64,000 nucleotides of DNA from Lactobacillus kullabergensis. GTDB taxonomy: Bacteria; Bacillota; Bacilli; Lactobacillales; Lactobacillaceae. A program made the translations under genes and the position numbers. The stretch spans positions 1,640,671 through 1,704,670 of the forward strand of contig NZ_KQ033871.1 in NCBI RefSeq assembly GCF_000967195.1. Reading direction: 5' to 3'. Position 1 is the stretch's first letter, and each line of letters starts with the position of its first letter. Positions 46,016-54,021 of this stretch are shown here, in pieces. The notes under the pieces are model-generated. The model saw only the letters and a list, made by a program, of their open reading frames with translations. It was not told where the DNA came from and searched no databases.

Positions 46016-46042
46016 TTAGAATTAAAAATTACTAAATGGAAT
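46016..46042. promoter_or_regulatory. LysR-type operator candidate, copy 1
   Basis: A 27-bp element with TTAG-N12-CTAA dyad symmetry, upstream of the reductase operon. It is 25 of 27 identical to a second copy at 48743-48769. Both lie just downstream of a lysR gene and upstream of an operon start. Confidence 0.6.
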
Positions 46043-46069
46043 ACAGAACATAACAATTTAAAAAGGCAA

Positions 46070-46117
46070 AATAAAAATGCTTGTAAGATCAACGTTTAAG
46101 CGCTGACTACAAGCATT
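46070..46117 (-). terminator. terminator of lysR copy 1
   Basis: A 10-bp perfect stem (46076-46085 with 46108-46117) with T-rich sequence following on the minus strand. Confidence 0.75.
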
Positions 46118-46141
46118 CCAAAAACAACTTTTATTTGTGCA

Positions 46142-47053
46142 TTACTTATTTTTATCCTCAGATAAATATTCGTTTATTGCTTTTTTTAACGTACTGGCCA
46201 CTTTTTCAAGTACAGAGTCGTTAGTAAAGCTTTCCATGTATGCAATACCATATGGTGAAATATCATGAAAATCAATGGGAATATATTTAATTCCCTCTGA
46301 TTGATAATCTGCAATGAAATTGGGCAAAATACCATAGCCCCAGCCACCTCTAACATAAATATCCATGGCCAAAAAATCTTGTACAAATTTAATATGTTCA
46401 ATTCCTAATTTATTGATCAAGGTAGTTTGAAAATTTAATTGCACATTTAAAGAACTGTTAGGATCAAGCAAAAATACGTCACGATCAATTAAATCTGAAA
46501 TAGAGATCTTAGATTTTTCTGCTAAAGGAGAACCTTTTGGGCAAGCTACAACTACTTTACCCTGAACCATTGGTTCGAAGTGAATATCTTCAACAACATC
46601 AACATCTTCTCGGGCAATTGCACATAAATCAACGTGATGGTTAAGAAGCTCACCAATAGAATTGTTGAGTACAAAGACAAACTGAATGTTCAAGTTACTA
46701 CCGGATTCACGCAATTTGCGCAAAAAAATGGGCAGAATTTTTTGTTCAAACGGTGTATCACAGACTCCTATTCTTAAAAGCGTTTCAGGGTCATTCTTTT
46801 TGCTTTGCAAGTATGCTACCGTGTAATCCATATCATCTACCACATTGCGCGCAACACGATAGAAGTACTTGCCAGCGCTCGTTAAGGAAATACGGTGATG
46901 AGCACGATTGATTAAAGTTACCCCCAGTGTATCCTCAAGATCCTTAATATTTTTAGAAACTGCCGACTGGGAGAAATTTAAGCGCTCAGCTGCAATAGTA
47001 AAACTGGAATTATCTATGGCCTTAATAAAACAGCGTAATTGAGTGAAATTCAT
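46142..47053 (-). CDS. LysR-family regulator 1
   Basis: A 303-residue LysR-type regulator. The N-terminal winged HTH (about 1-60) reads FTIAAERLNFSQSAVSKNIKDLEDTLGVTLINR, followed by a substrate-binding effector domain (LRIGVCDTPFEQKILP...). It lies upstream of, and co-directional with, the reductase operon and is separated from it by its own terminator. It probably activates the operon when the reducible substrate is present, like the LysR partners of hydroxycinnamate reductases. Paralogue of the 48829 gene. Confidence 0.93.
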   Translation of the reverse strand: MNFTQLRCFIKAIDNSSFTIAAERLNFSQSAVSKNIKDLEDTLGVTLINRAHHRISLTSAGKYFYRVARNVVDDMDYTVAYLQSKKNDPETLLRIGVCDTPFEQKILPIFLRKLRESGSNLNIQFVFVLNNSIGELLNHHVDLCAIAREDVDVVEDIHFEPMVQGKVVVACPKGSPLAEKSKISISDLIDRDVFLLDPNSSLNVQLNFQTTLINKLGIEHIKFVQDFLAMDIYVRGGWGYGILPNFIADYQSEGIKYIPIDFHDISPYGIAYMESFTNDSVLEKVASTLKKAINEYLSEDKNK

Positions 47054-47248
47054 TTTATTACCTCATCAAATTAACAAAAAATTTTCTTTCTGTGTATATT
47101 ATACTAAAAATTTTTCGTAAAAATAAATTTGCCAAAAGTAGAATCCATACTTGATTTACTTGTTACTACTATTATTTTTGCCGATGAGGATAAAAAAAGC
47201 AAAATTCTATTTATGCTTTAGAGAATCTTACACTTTTTTGATTAAAAA

Positions 47249-48460
47249 TCACCTACGTTTATTAACATTATTAGCATCAGGTAGTATAGCAATGAAAATT
47301 GCTGTTAAAGCAATAACAATACCTTGAATGAAGAAAGTAAAAATATAACTACGTCCAGCAATTAAGGAAATAAGAATTGGAACTACATAAGCAAGTAATA
47401 AAGTTACTGTTCCTATTAAGCCACCTGCAGAACCAGCATATTTTGGACCAATTTCAGGAAATTGAATAGGCATAGCCTGCATAATCGGTCCAGTCATTGA
47501 CCCGAACAAGCCTCCAGCTACTAAGCTTATAACTAATGGCAATCCGGCAGGAACAAACCAAGTTATTGCCATTAAAATTGCTGAAACTAAAGTTACGGAA
47601 ATCATGAATCCTTTTGCCTTTTTAAGCTTAGCAATAATGGCTGGCCCCAGTAAGGCACCAAAAAGACTGCCAAAAGAGGCAACTGAAGCAATAATTCCTG
47701 CAGTTGCATCTGACATTCCCCTAGCAGCGAATGCTTGAGGCAGTATACCGGAAAATGCTGTCGAAGCAGCAGAACCCAAGCCGCCACAAATTGCAATTAA
47801 CCACGTTTTTTTACTTTTAGCGGCAACTTCAAAGTATTTTATCGTTGATTCAGAATCAACAGTTTGCTCTTTTTGAATACTCTCCCCCTTAGGGGCATCT
47901 TTAACAAACACAATCCAGCAAATAGCTAAAATTAATAAAACTATTGATGAAAAGATATATGCTGCATTGACACTTGGGAAAAATGAGCCTGTAATTTGCG
48001 AAAGAGCGGCACCCACTCCAGCGGAAGCAAAGAAAACTCCCATAGCCATGTTAGTATCCTGTTTAAACCAGATACCAAAAATTTTTATTGTATTTGCGTT
48101 TAATAATGACATGTATACACCAAACATCAATAACATGATCATCATTGACCAAAAATCTTTAGCAAATAATCTGCCAAAGGCACCGATTACCGATATAATA
48201 CAACCTATACTTACTACCCTTTTTGCCCCGAACTTATCAGCAAGTGAACCAGCTGGTATACTTAAAAAAACTGCAATTAACATTGGTGCCATAAGTAAAC
48301 TGGAAAATTGCGGAGGCGTAATGTGCAAAGCCGGCATGATCTGTGTAGCCAGCGCGGAAATTTGAAACTGCACATAATTACTAATGACATCCATTAAAGC
48401 GGCAATTGCCAAAATTACCCACCTATAATTCGATAGTTTAGGTAGTTGTTCTTTATCCAT
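47249..48460 (-). CDS. OFA-type MFS transporter 2
   Basis: A 403-residue, 12-helix transporter highly similar to the 43202-44422 protein (shared LPKLSNYRWVILAIAAL, SLLMAPMLIAVFLSIPAG). The frame is open 20 codons further upstream, but the ATG at 48460 follows AAAGGA and aligns with its paralogue. It is not followed by a reductase gene, unlike copy 1, so it is either an orphan or shares the first operon's enzymes. Confidence 0.88.
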   Translation of the reverse strand: MDKEQLPKLSNYRWVILAIAALMDVISNYVQFQISALATQIMPALHITPPQFSSLLMAPMLIAVFLSIPAGSLADKFGAKRVVSIGCIISVIGAFGRLFAKDFWSMMIMLLMFGVYMSLLNANTIKIFGIWFKQDTNMAMGVFFASAGVGAALSQITGSFFPSVNAAYIFSSIVLLILAICWIVFVKDAPKGESIQKEQTVDSESTIKYFEVAAKSKKTWLIAICGGLGSAASTAFSGILPQAFAARGMSDATAGIIASVASFGSLFGALLGPAIIAKLKKAKGFMISVTLVSAILMAITWFVPAGLPLVISLVAGGLFGSMTGPIMQAMPIQFPEIGPKYAGSAGGLIGTVTLLLAYVVPILISLIAGRSYIFTFFIQGIVIALTAIFIAILPDANNVNKRR

Positions 48461-48742
48461 CTTAAAAGTCCTTTCATGAATACTTTTCACAAATTTATCT
48501 AAAGTTAGACTATTATTCATTAAAAATTTGAAGCAAATCTATACTCATAAATATAATTACTAAATAAAATATTATTTTTTCTTACGTCAGTATTTTTCTA
48601 TGTAGAATATTCACAGAATATTCACACGTACAAAATAAGTAATTGCTTTCACAAAAACTTTTCCCATTAAATTTCATCCCTTCTAGTTCAAGTTCTTACT
48701 CTTCTCAAAGTAACATTTAGAAAACTTATTAAGACAAGACCA

Positions 48743-48769
48743 TTAGAATTAATAATAACTAAATGGAAT
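48743..48769. promoter_or_regulatory. LysR-type operator candidate, copy 2
   Basis: Second copy of the 27-bp TTAG-N12-CTAA element, upstream of transporter 2. A cre-like sequence (TGAAAGCAATTACT on minus, 48638-48651) lies between it and the gene. Confidence 0.6.
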
Positions 48770-48770
48770 G

Positions 48771-48804
48771 CTAAAAAAGCCACAAAAGTTATTGGCTTTT
48801 GTGA
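48771..48804 (-). terminator. terminator of lysR copy 2
   Basis: A CACAAAAG/CTTTTGTG stem (48781-48788 with 48795-48802), extended by GC/GT pairs, with T6 on the minus strand. Confidence 0.8.
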
Positions 48805-48828
48805 CTTATCAACATATTTTTGTATTTT

Positions 48829-49719
48829 TTACTCTAACACGTGGACACAGACTCGCTTAAAAGTATTGATTACTTTTGCAACATCCATGTCTTGGACTGA
48901 CGAATTGATATAGGCAATGCCATAAGGTGAAATGGCCGGATAATCTAAAGGAACGTATTTAATAGCTGTTTTATCATAATCTTTAGCAAAATTTGGTATA
49001 ACACCGTAGCCCCAGCTGGCTTTTACATACAGTTTCATTTTAAAAAAATCACGGACAAATTTAATGTGTTTAACACCTATTCCCGATATTAAATCATTCT
49101 GCGTTTTAAAATTGAGTGTACTGTTTGGATCAAACAAAAAGACTCTTTGCTTTTGCAAATCTGATAAAGTAATCATTTTCTGTTTACTTAAAGCGGAATT
49201 GACAGGACAAGCAACCAAAAATTTACCGGTAATTAATTTTACAAACTGAATATTTTGGATTGCTGCCACAGTATCATATGAAACCAAGCAGATATCTACA
49301 TGATGATTTAAGATTTCAGAAATTGTAGTCTCCTCTACATTGATAAACTGGATATCAAGATTGCTATCATATGCACGTAATTTACGCAAAACTGCTGGTA
49401 ATACCTCTTCTTCTAATGGTATTTCACAAACACCTATTCTTAATGAACTTCCAATCCTACCTTTTTGACTTTTCAGAAATTCAGTTGTGTTGTCCATGTC
49501 ATCGACCATGTTACGTGCAATTTTATAAAAATACCTGCCACCTTTGGTAAGAGTAATGCGATGATGCTCCCGAATTATAAGGGTAATTTCCAACTCATTT
49601 TCTAAATCTCTAATATTTTTTGAAATTGCAGGTTGAGTAAAGTTTAATTCTCTAGCAGCAAGTGTAAAGCTGGAATTATCAACAGCCTTGATAAAACATC
49701 GTAATTGTGTAAAGTTCAT
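48829..49719 (-). CDS. LysR-family regulator 2
   Basis: A 296-residue LysR regulator, clear paralogue of the 46142 gene (shared MNFTQLRCFIKA and VARN/IARN-VDDMD). HTH: FTLAARELNFTQPAISKNIRDLENELEITLIIR. It sits upstream of transporter 2, as copy 1 sits upstream of the reductase operon, so the lysR-transporter unit was duplicated. The divergence between the proteins indicates the duplication is old or the copies were acquired separately. Confidence 0.92.
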   Translation of the reverse strand: MNFTQLRCFIKAVDNSSFTLAARELNFTQPAISKNIRDLENELEITLIIREHHRITLTKGGRYFYKIARNMVDDMDNTTEFLKSQKGRIGSSLRIGVCEIPLEEEVLPAVLRKLRAYDSNLDIQFINVEETTISEILNHHVDICLVSYDTVAAIQNIQFVKLITGKFLVACPVNSALSKQKMITLSDLQKQRVFLFDPNSTLNFKTQNDLISGIGVKHIKFVRDFFKMKLYVKASWGYGVIPNFAKDYDKTAIKYVPLDYPAISPYGIAYINSSVQDMDVAKVINTFKRVCVHVLE

Positions 49720-49834
49720 GTTGGCTTCCTGATACTTATCTTAATCACTTTAATTCTCTATACTGCAATTATAATATACAAAAATATTTTTCAACCAAAT
49801 TTTTTGAAAGAGTTGAAACAAATTTTAAAACTTA

Positions 49835-49939
49835 CTATTTTATTTTACTTAGCGCATCCCTAACTGCGTCTTTGAGACCGCGTGATGAACTCGAAGCACC
49901 ACTGACTGCATCAACATCAACAGTATTTGCATAAAGCAT
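49835..49939 (-). pseudogene. remnant: C-terminal flavinylation segment of a reductase
   Basis: A piece matching the 3' end of the 51116-52918 reductase gene: about 88 nt with six differences, several of them demonstrably synonymous. It encodes NTVDVDAVSGASSSSRG...RDALSKIK and ends at TAG. The rest of the gene is gone. An in-frame ATG at 49939 leaves a 34-residue ORF consisting almost entirely of the FMN-attachment motif and its helix, with only a weak ribosome binding site. Most likely a deletion relic of a second reductase that belonged to the lysR-2/transporter-2 unit. Confidence 0.8.
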
Positions 49940-50005
49940 ATTTTCCCGCTACTTCTACCAAACAACATAAATGAGCTTATCGCAGTTGTTTAAAATATGT
50001 ACTTA

Positions 50006-50034
50006 TTGTTAATGCTAATATACAGTATTATAAT
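50006..50034 (+). promoter_or_regulatory. promoter of secreted-protein gene
   Basis: TTGTTA, 17-nt spacer, TATAAT, 35 nt before the ATG at 50069. Confidence 0.65.
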
Positions 50035-50068
50035 GCTTATGATTGAAGTTAGATACGGAGGTAACTCA

Positions 50069-50602
50069 ATGAAACTTAAAAAAATGTGGATTACACTTAT
50101 AGCTATCTTTAGTTTGGGGATGATTGGCAGCATTGCAACAATTAAATTAGCTAATCCCGTACAAGCCAAAATTAATGTATCTGTTTTTCCAAAAAAAATG
50201 CGTGGCACATGGTATCAATATGATAAACAAACTCATTTAGTCAATAAAGAGACCATAACCGCTAAAAAGTGGATATTCTATGAAGACAATGGTAAAAAAA
50301 GCATCTATCCATTACATGTTCTACCTAAAAATGGGTCACATTGGAATAAAATGAGCAAGAAAAAAGATAAATGGATGTATATAGTTAATATGCCTGTAAA
50401 GGTTCATGGTCACACTTGGCTAGCTATTCGAGGTTGGTACGAAATGACAGCTGGACCATTTTTCACTGTTTCTAAATTAAAAGGTCACCAAGTGCTAACT
50501 AATGCAGCTGGACACCTTGTTACTGGTGCAAACCATTGGTATCATTCGGTAAAACTCGCTAAAAAATTAAAAAATAGGCATTATGCACACTTTGTTTATT
50601 AA
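50069..50602 (+). CDS. secreted lineage-specific protein, paralogue of 30222 gene
   Basis: A 177-residue secreted protein (signal peptide MKLKKMWITLIAIFSLG...VQAK). It shares MRGTWY, FFTVSKLKGHQVLT and NHWYHSVKLAKK with the 30222-30821 product. Family unknown to me and no catalytic motif. The ATG at 50069 follows GGAGG by 7 nt; the longer frame upstream contains the promoter and is rejected. Orphan gene on the plus strand inside the minus-strand reductase island. Confidence 0.75.
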   Translation: MKLKKMWITLIAIFSLGMIGSIATIKLANPVQAKINVSVFPKKMRGTWYQYDKQTHLVNKETITAKKWIFYEDNGKKSIYPLHVLPKNGSHWNKMSKKKDKWMYIVNMPVKVHGHTWLAIRGWYEMTAGPFFTVSKLKGHQVLTNAAGHLVTGANHWYHSVKLAKKLKNRHYAHFVY

Positions 50603-51050
50603 ATTTCACCTTTTAATAATGAAATTAAAACTTATTTAAATAAAAAAGTCTGGAAAAGCCATTGATCGTTTCTACAAACATTTTTCATTTCTTTCACTAC
50701 CAATGGGTTCAACCTAGTAGCATTCAAGCTACTTTGGTAATATGCATAGCAACAAGCAGAGACTCATTAATTATAATCTGATCTAGCATCATTTTGAAAG
50801 CCAATCTAAAACAGCTTTTAGAAGTAGAACCTGCAAACGTATTCTACGACCAGCGTAAATTAGTTGTAGAATCAGTTCTCAACATTTGTTAGAGACTTTT
50901 AGCTTACAGCGAACGCACTTCAGATGATAGACATAATTTGAAAACAATCTCAATTTTATGTTTTTAACAATGGATTTGAACAAATATTGTCACAAAAATG
51001 CCATACTATATTGACAAATAAAGCTACGGATTAAAACATAGTAGAAAGGA
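50603..51050. other. intergenic stretch with degenerate coding traces
   Basis: A gene-free stretch of about 450 nt. One frame around 50800-50892 reads like a real protein end (KANLKQLLEVEPANVFYDQR... then stop) but has no start and no recognisable family. A TTGACA hexamer at 51011-51016 and a GAAAGGA site near 51043 resemble the control region of a lost gene. Probably debris of a deleted gene or insertion sequence. Confidence 0.35.
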
Positions 51051-51091
51051 AAGCAGGCAAATCACTAAAATTGTGGTTTGTCTGCTTTTTA
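51051..51091. terminator. hairpin terminator at reductase 3' end
   Basis: A GCAGGCAAATCAC / GTGGTTTGTCTGC stem (51053-51065 with 51073-51085), T5 on plus and pyrimidine-rich on minus. It lies downstream of the 51116 gene. Confidence 0.65.
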
Positions 51092-51115
51092 TCTAGATCT
51101 TTTTAGCAATATTCA

Positions 51116-52918
51116 TTAATTTATTTTACTTAGCGCATCCCTAACTGCGTCTTTGAGACCGCGTGATGAGCTTGAGGCACCGCTGACCGCATCAACATCA
51201 ACGGTATTTTCCTGAACCATTTTGGCAGGTAAAGTCTTGATAGCTTTCAAGCCATAGTCATCTGATTCAGCTTGCTTCAAAACTTCAATATTCTTTAAGT
51301 TCTTTTGTTCATCAACAGTTACCCGGACAACTATTTCATCACCCATGCCTTTAGTTGATTTACCAATATATTGGTTCTCTCCTGTTTCATAGGTTTCGTG
51401 TTTAAGATCTGAAGTTAAGTGCTTTTCAGGCATAGTAGCACCACTTGCTGCATCAGTAGTTGCAGCAGCTTTTGGCTTAGCAGCATTTTCCCCTGCAATC
51501 TTGCCCCAAATTAAGCATTCAGCCAAGTTATTGCCACCTTGATATTGGTTAGCACAGATACCGCCAAGTTCACCAGCAGAATAAAGATTAGGAATTGCTT
51601 TACCTCTGGTATCTAAAATTTCGGCATTCTTATTTCTTCTAGGACCACCTTGCGTATTAAGCATAGTTTGTTCTAGTTTGACAGCATAAATTGTGTTACC
51701 AGTAAATGCACGTAAAGTTGCTGGATCTCTTCTAAATTCGGGATCGTCTTGTTCTTGACAAGCTTGATTGAAACGACTGAGAGTGTCAGACAAAACTGCC
51801 GGTTCAACACCAATTTTATCGGCTAATTCAGCAGCAGAGTCAGCCTTGATAACATTTTCTGTATATGGTTTGTAATCGCCAATAATTTTATCGCTATCTA
51901 ATTCATGCTTTTTAGTTTCATCAAAAATCAAGTATGGGTGCTCTTGATTTAGCGGCACTTTCCATTGACCATGATTCTTGATATGGCCGTGGCGGTTTTC
52001 TTCTGCTTCATTAAAGTATCTGGTACCGTCATCACCTACAACAAAGGCACTACCGCTAGAAACAGCTTCATTTTGAGGCCCTAACATTAAGCGACCGCGT
52101 TGTCCTGCTGGTACCGCAAAAGCCATGCCATGAAGCATACCTAAAGATTCATAATTATGTAAATGCCAAAAATCAGCGCCAACTTCCTGGGCCATTCTCA
52201 GACCATCACCTTTGTTGTAAAGGGTGCCTAAAGGTGCCAGTCTTTTGGCGCCAATAAAGTCTTCAATCATTCTTTGATTATTTTCAAAACCACCGGTAGT
52301 CATGACAACACCATTTTTAGCCTGAACTTTGAGCAGCTTACCGTCACGCTTAATCACTACGCCGTAAATCTTTTTAGTTTCCGGATCTTGAATTAGTTCT
52401 TCTGCAGGTGTGCTGTACAAAACATCTATTTTGTCTTGCCGTTTCACTACTTGCTCTTTTAAAATCTGCCATAAGGAAGCATCAAACCAATGTTTAGTTA
52501 CAGTGGTATAATCGTAGGACTCTGAACCTGGAAATTCCGGGAATTCCCTGATAGCACTAATTCTGTCAGGGGCATATTCTTTAGCGCTCTTTGGTTTAAC
52601 ACCCAAATATTTTGAAACAAATTCAGGAATGTGCACCATCCCATCGACATAAGTATCAATCATCTCTTCGTCAAGTTCCATTGGCGCTGTTAGTTTCTGA
52701 TAATACTTTTTCAACTCATTAAAGTCATTACTCGTACCAATTAATTGGGCAGAATACCGGGTATTACCACCTTCGTGCCCTTCAGGAGCTGCATCAACCA
52801 GCAGCACTTTAGCGTCATGATCAGCCGCAAACTGAGCAGCAATGGCACCAGCACCGCCAAATCCTAAAACAACAACATCATAATTTGCATCCCATGCAAA
52901 ATCTTTATGATAAATCAT
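51116..52918 (-). CDS. FAD reductase with C-terminal FMN-binding domain
   Basis: A 600-residue soluble flavoprotein. The FAD_binding_2 reductase domain comes first (about 1-490; VVVLGFGGAGAIAAQFAADHDAKVLLVDA, ending LYSAGELGGICANQYQGGNNLAECLIWGK). A C-terminal FMN-binding domain (about 515-600) carries VDVDAVSGASSSSRG, a covalent-FMN site. The domain order is the reverse of the 41307 protein. AAGGAG lies 6 nt before the ATG. A cre-like site sits in the leader, suggesting carbon-source control. It probably reduces an unsaturated organic acid with NADH-derived electrons; the substrate is open. Confidence 0.9.
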   Translation of the reverse strand: MIYHKDFAWDANYDVVVLGFGGAGAIAAQFAADHDAKVLLVDAAPEGHEGGNTRYSAQLIGTSNDFNELKKYYQKLTAPMELDEEMIDTYVDGMVHIPEFVSKYLGVKPKSAKEYAPDRISAIREFPEFPGSESYDYTTVTKHWFDASLWQILKEQVVKRQDKIDVLYSTPAEELIQDPETKKIYGVVIKRDGKLLKVQAKNGVVMTTGGFENNQRMIEDFIGAKRLAPLGTLYNKGDGLRMAQEVGADFWHLHNYESLGMLHGMAFAVPAGQRGRLMLGPQNEAVSSGSAFVVGDDGTRYFNEAEENRHGHIKNHGQWKVPLNQEHPYLIFDETKKHELDSDKIIGDYKPYTENVIKADSAAELADKIGVEPAVLSDTLSRFNQACQEQDDPEFRRDPATLRAFTGNTIYAVKLEQTMLNTQGGPRRNKNAEILDTRGKAIPNLYSAGELGGICANQYQGGNNLAECLIWGKIAGENAAKPKAAATTDAASGATMPEKHLTSDLKHETYETGENQYIGKSTKGMGDEIVVRVTVDEQKNLKNIEVLKQAESDDYGLKAIKTLPAKMVQENTVDVDAVSGASSSSRGLKDAVRDALSKIN

Positions 52919-52933
52919 ATAAATCTCCTTTGT

Positions 52934-52947
52934 ATAAATCGCTTTCA
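52934..52947 (-). promoter_or_regulatory. cre-like site in reductase leader
   Basis: TGAAAGCGATTTAT on the minus strand, 12 of 14 matches to the CcpA consensus, just upstream of the Shine-Dalgarno. A TATAAT lies further upstream (about 52970). Confidence 0.45.
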
Positions 52948-53050
52948 TTTATCAAATTAATTTTATCACATTATATTTTTCCAATATATACTATTCGAAA
53001 AAAAATAATCTTTATTAATAAAACTCATTGAACTCATCTGTTAAAACAAC

Positions 53051-53081
53051 TTGACTTAAAGTTCACGTTAAGGATTAAAGT
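53051..53081 (+). promoter_or_regulatory. MerR-type promoter with 19-bp spacer
   Basis: TTGACT (53051-53056), a 19-bp spacer containing the dyad CTTAAAGT-TC-ACGTTAAG, and TAAAGT (53076-53081). The over-long spacer with internal dyad is the hallmark of MerR-activated promoters. No merR gene is present in the window. Confidence 0.65.
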
Positions 53082-53116
53082 AATCTTATTAAATCAAATA
53101 TAAAGGAGTTAAAAAA

Positions 53117-53530
53117 ATGGACGATCATAAAAGTGATGTGCAAGATGGTATTTTTGCTTTAGGTGCCAAAAATACTGCTTATCAAAAATATTTTAAGGGT
53201 CAAAGCTACCAGCAAAGTTTAGTCAGTGATCCTGATATTAATGTCAGCGTCTCAAACGTTAGTTTTGAACCGGGTTGTCGCAACAACTGGCACCAGCATA
53301 TTGGCGGCTTTCAGATTTTGTTAGCAACAGCTGGTACGGGCTGGTATCAAGAAGAAGGCAAAGCGCCTCGTAAATTGCATCCTGGTGATGTAGTGGTCGT
53401 TCATGACAGTGTTAAACATTGGCATGGCGCAACTAAAGACAGTTGGTTTGCGCATATTGCTATCACTGCGGGAACACCCAAGTGGCTCGAACCAGTCACA
53501 GATGAAGAATATGGAAAATTGGAGGATTAA
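53117..53530 (+). CDS. cupin-domain protein
   Basis: A 137-residue single-domain cupin. The metal-binding motifs are NNWHQHIGGFQILLATAG (two His) and HPGDVVVVHDSVKHWHGA. Such small cupins accompany carboxymuconolactone decarboxylase-like proteins and often form one polypeptide with them; the specific reaction is unknown. It starts 36 nt after a MerR-type promoter and is 3 nt from the CMD gene, one operon. AAAGGAG precedes the ATG. A stress- or aldehyde-responsive role is inferred from the promoter type. Confidence 0.88.
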   Translation: MDDHKSDVQDGIFALGAKNTAYQKYFKGQSYQQSLVSDPDINVSVSNVSFEPGCRNNWHQHIGGFQILLATAGTGWYQEEGKAPRKLHPGDVVVVHDSVKHWHGATKDSWFAHIAITAGTPKWLEPVTDEEYGKLED

Positions 53531-53533
53531 AAA

Positions 53534-53851
53534 ATGAAAAAGCAAACAGCTGGTAGAGATAACTTAGGTGATTTTGCACCTAAATTTGCAGAATTGAATG
53601 ATGATGTTTTATTTGGTGAAGTCTGGTCAAGAGAGGACAAGTTATCTGCTCATGACCGTAGTTTAATTACTTGTGCCGCATTAATGGCACAAGGAGCTTT
53701 TCCTCAACTTAAATCACATATGATTATTGGAAAAAAGAACGGCATTACGAAAGACGAAATGGTCGAACTGATTACTCATTTGGCATTTTATTGCGGCTGG
53801 CCGAAGGCTTGGTCTGCTTTTGATTTAGCAAAAGAAATTTTCACTGATTAA
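53534..53851 (+). CDS. carboxymuconolactone decarboxylase family protein
   Basis: A 105-residue AhpD-like/CMD-family helical protein (RSLITCAALMAQGAFPQLKSHMIIGKKNGITKDEMVELITHLAFYCGWPKAWSA). The redox CxxC of AhpD is absent (single Cys residues only), so it is of the CMD rather than the peroxidase type. Second gene of the cupin operon, 3 nt downstream. Function unknown beyond family. Confidence 0.9.
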   Translation: MKKQTAGRDNLGDFAPKFAELNDDVLFGEVWSREDKLSAHDRSLITCAALMAQGAFPQLKSHMIIGKKNGITKDEMVELITHLAFYCGWPKAWSAFDLAKEIFTD

Positions 53852-53885
53852 AACCTTTAATTTAAAGCAGCTGGCCTTTTTGAAG

Positions 53886-53935
53886 TGACACCCAAATTTA
53901 GGACAAATTTGGGGGCTATTTTATGTCTAAAATCT
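53886..53935 (+). mobile_element. possible IS3-type terminal remnant
   Basis: TGACACCCAAATTTAGGACA at 53886-53905 resembles IS3-family terminal repeats. It is followed at a typical distance by an ATG (53923) opening a short frame (MSKIYG...) that stops at once. No transposase remains. The CCCAAATTT/AAATTTGGG hairpin could instead be a terminator for the CMD gene. Confidence 0.3.
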
Positions 53936-54021
53936 ATGGTCTTTAACGGTTTCTGCATCCCTAATTTTATGCTAACCTGTAGAAGTATTAATTAAAGAAA
54001 TTACAGGAGCAAAAACCTATT

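Noticed and set aside
46016-48769. CRISPR-like repeats from the two 27-bp copies
   Set aside because: Only two copies 2.7 kb apart, each in a promoter region; they behave as operators, not an array.
53886-53935. Complete IS3-family element
   Set aside because: Only a terminal-repeat-like sequence and a few codons are present, with no transposase or second end.
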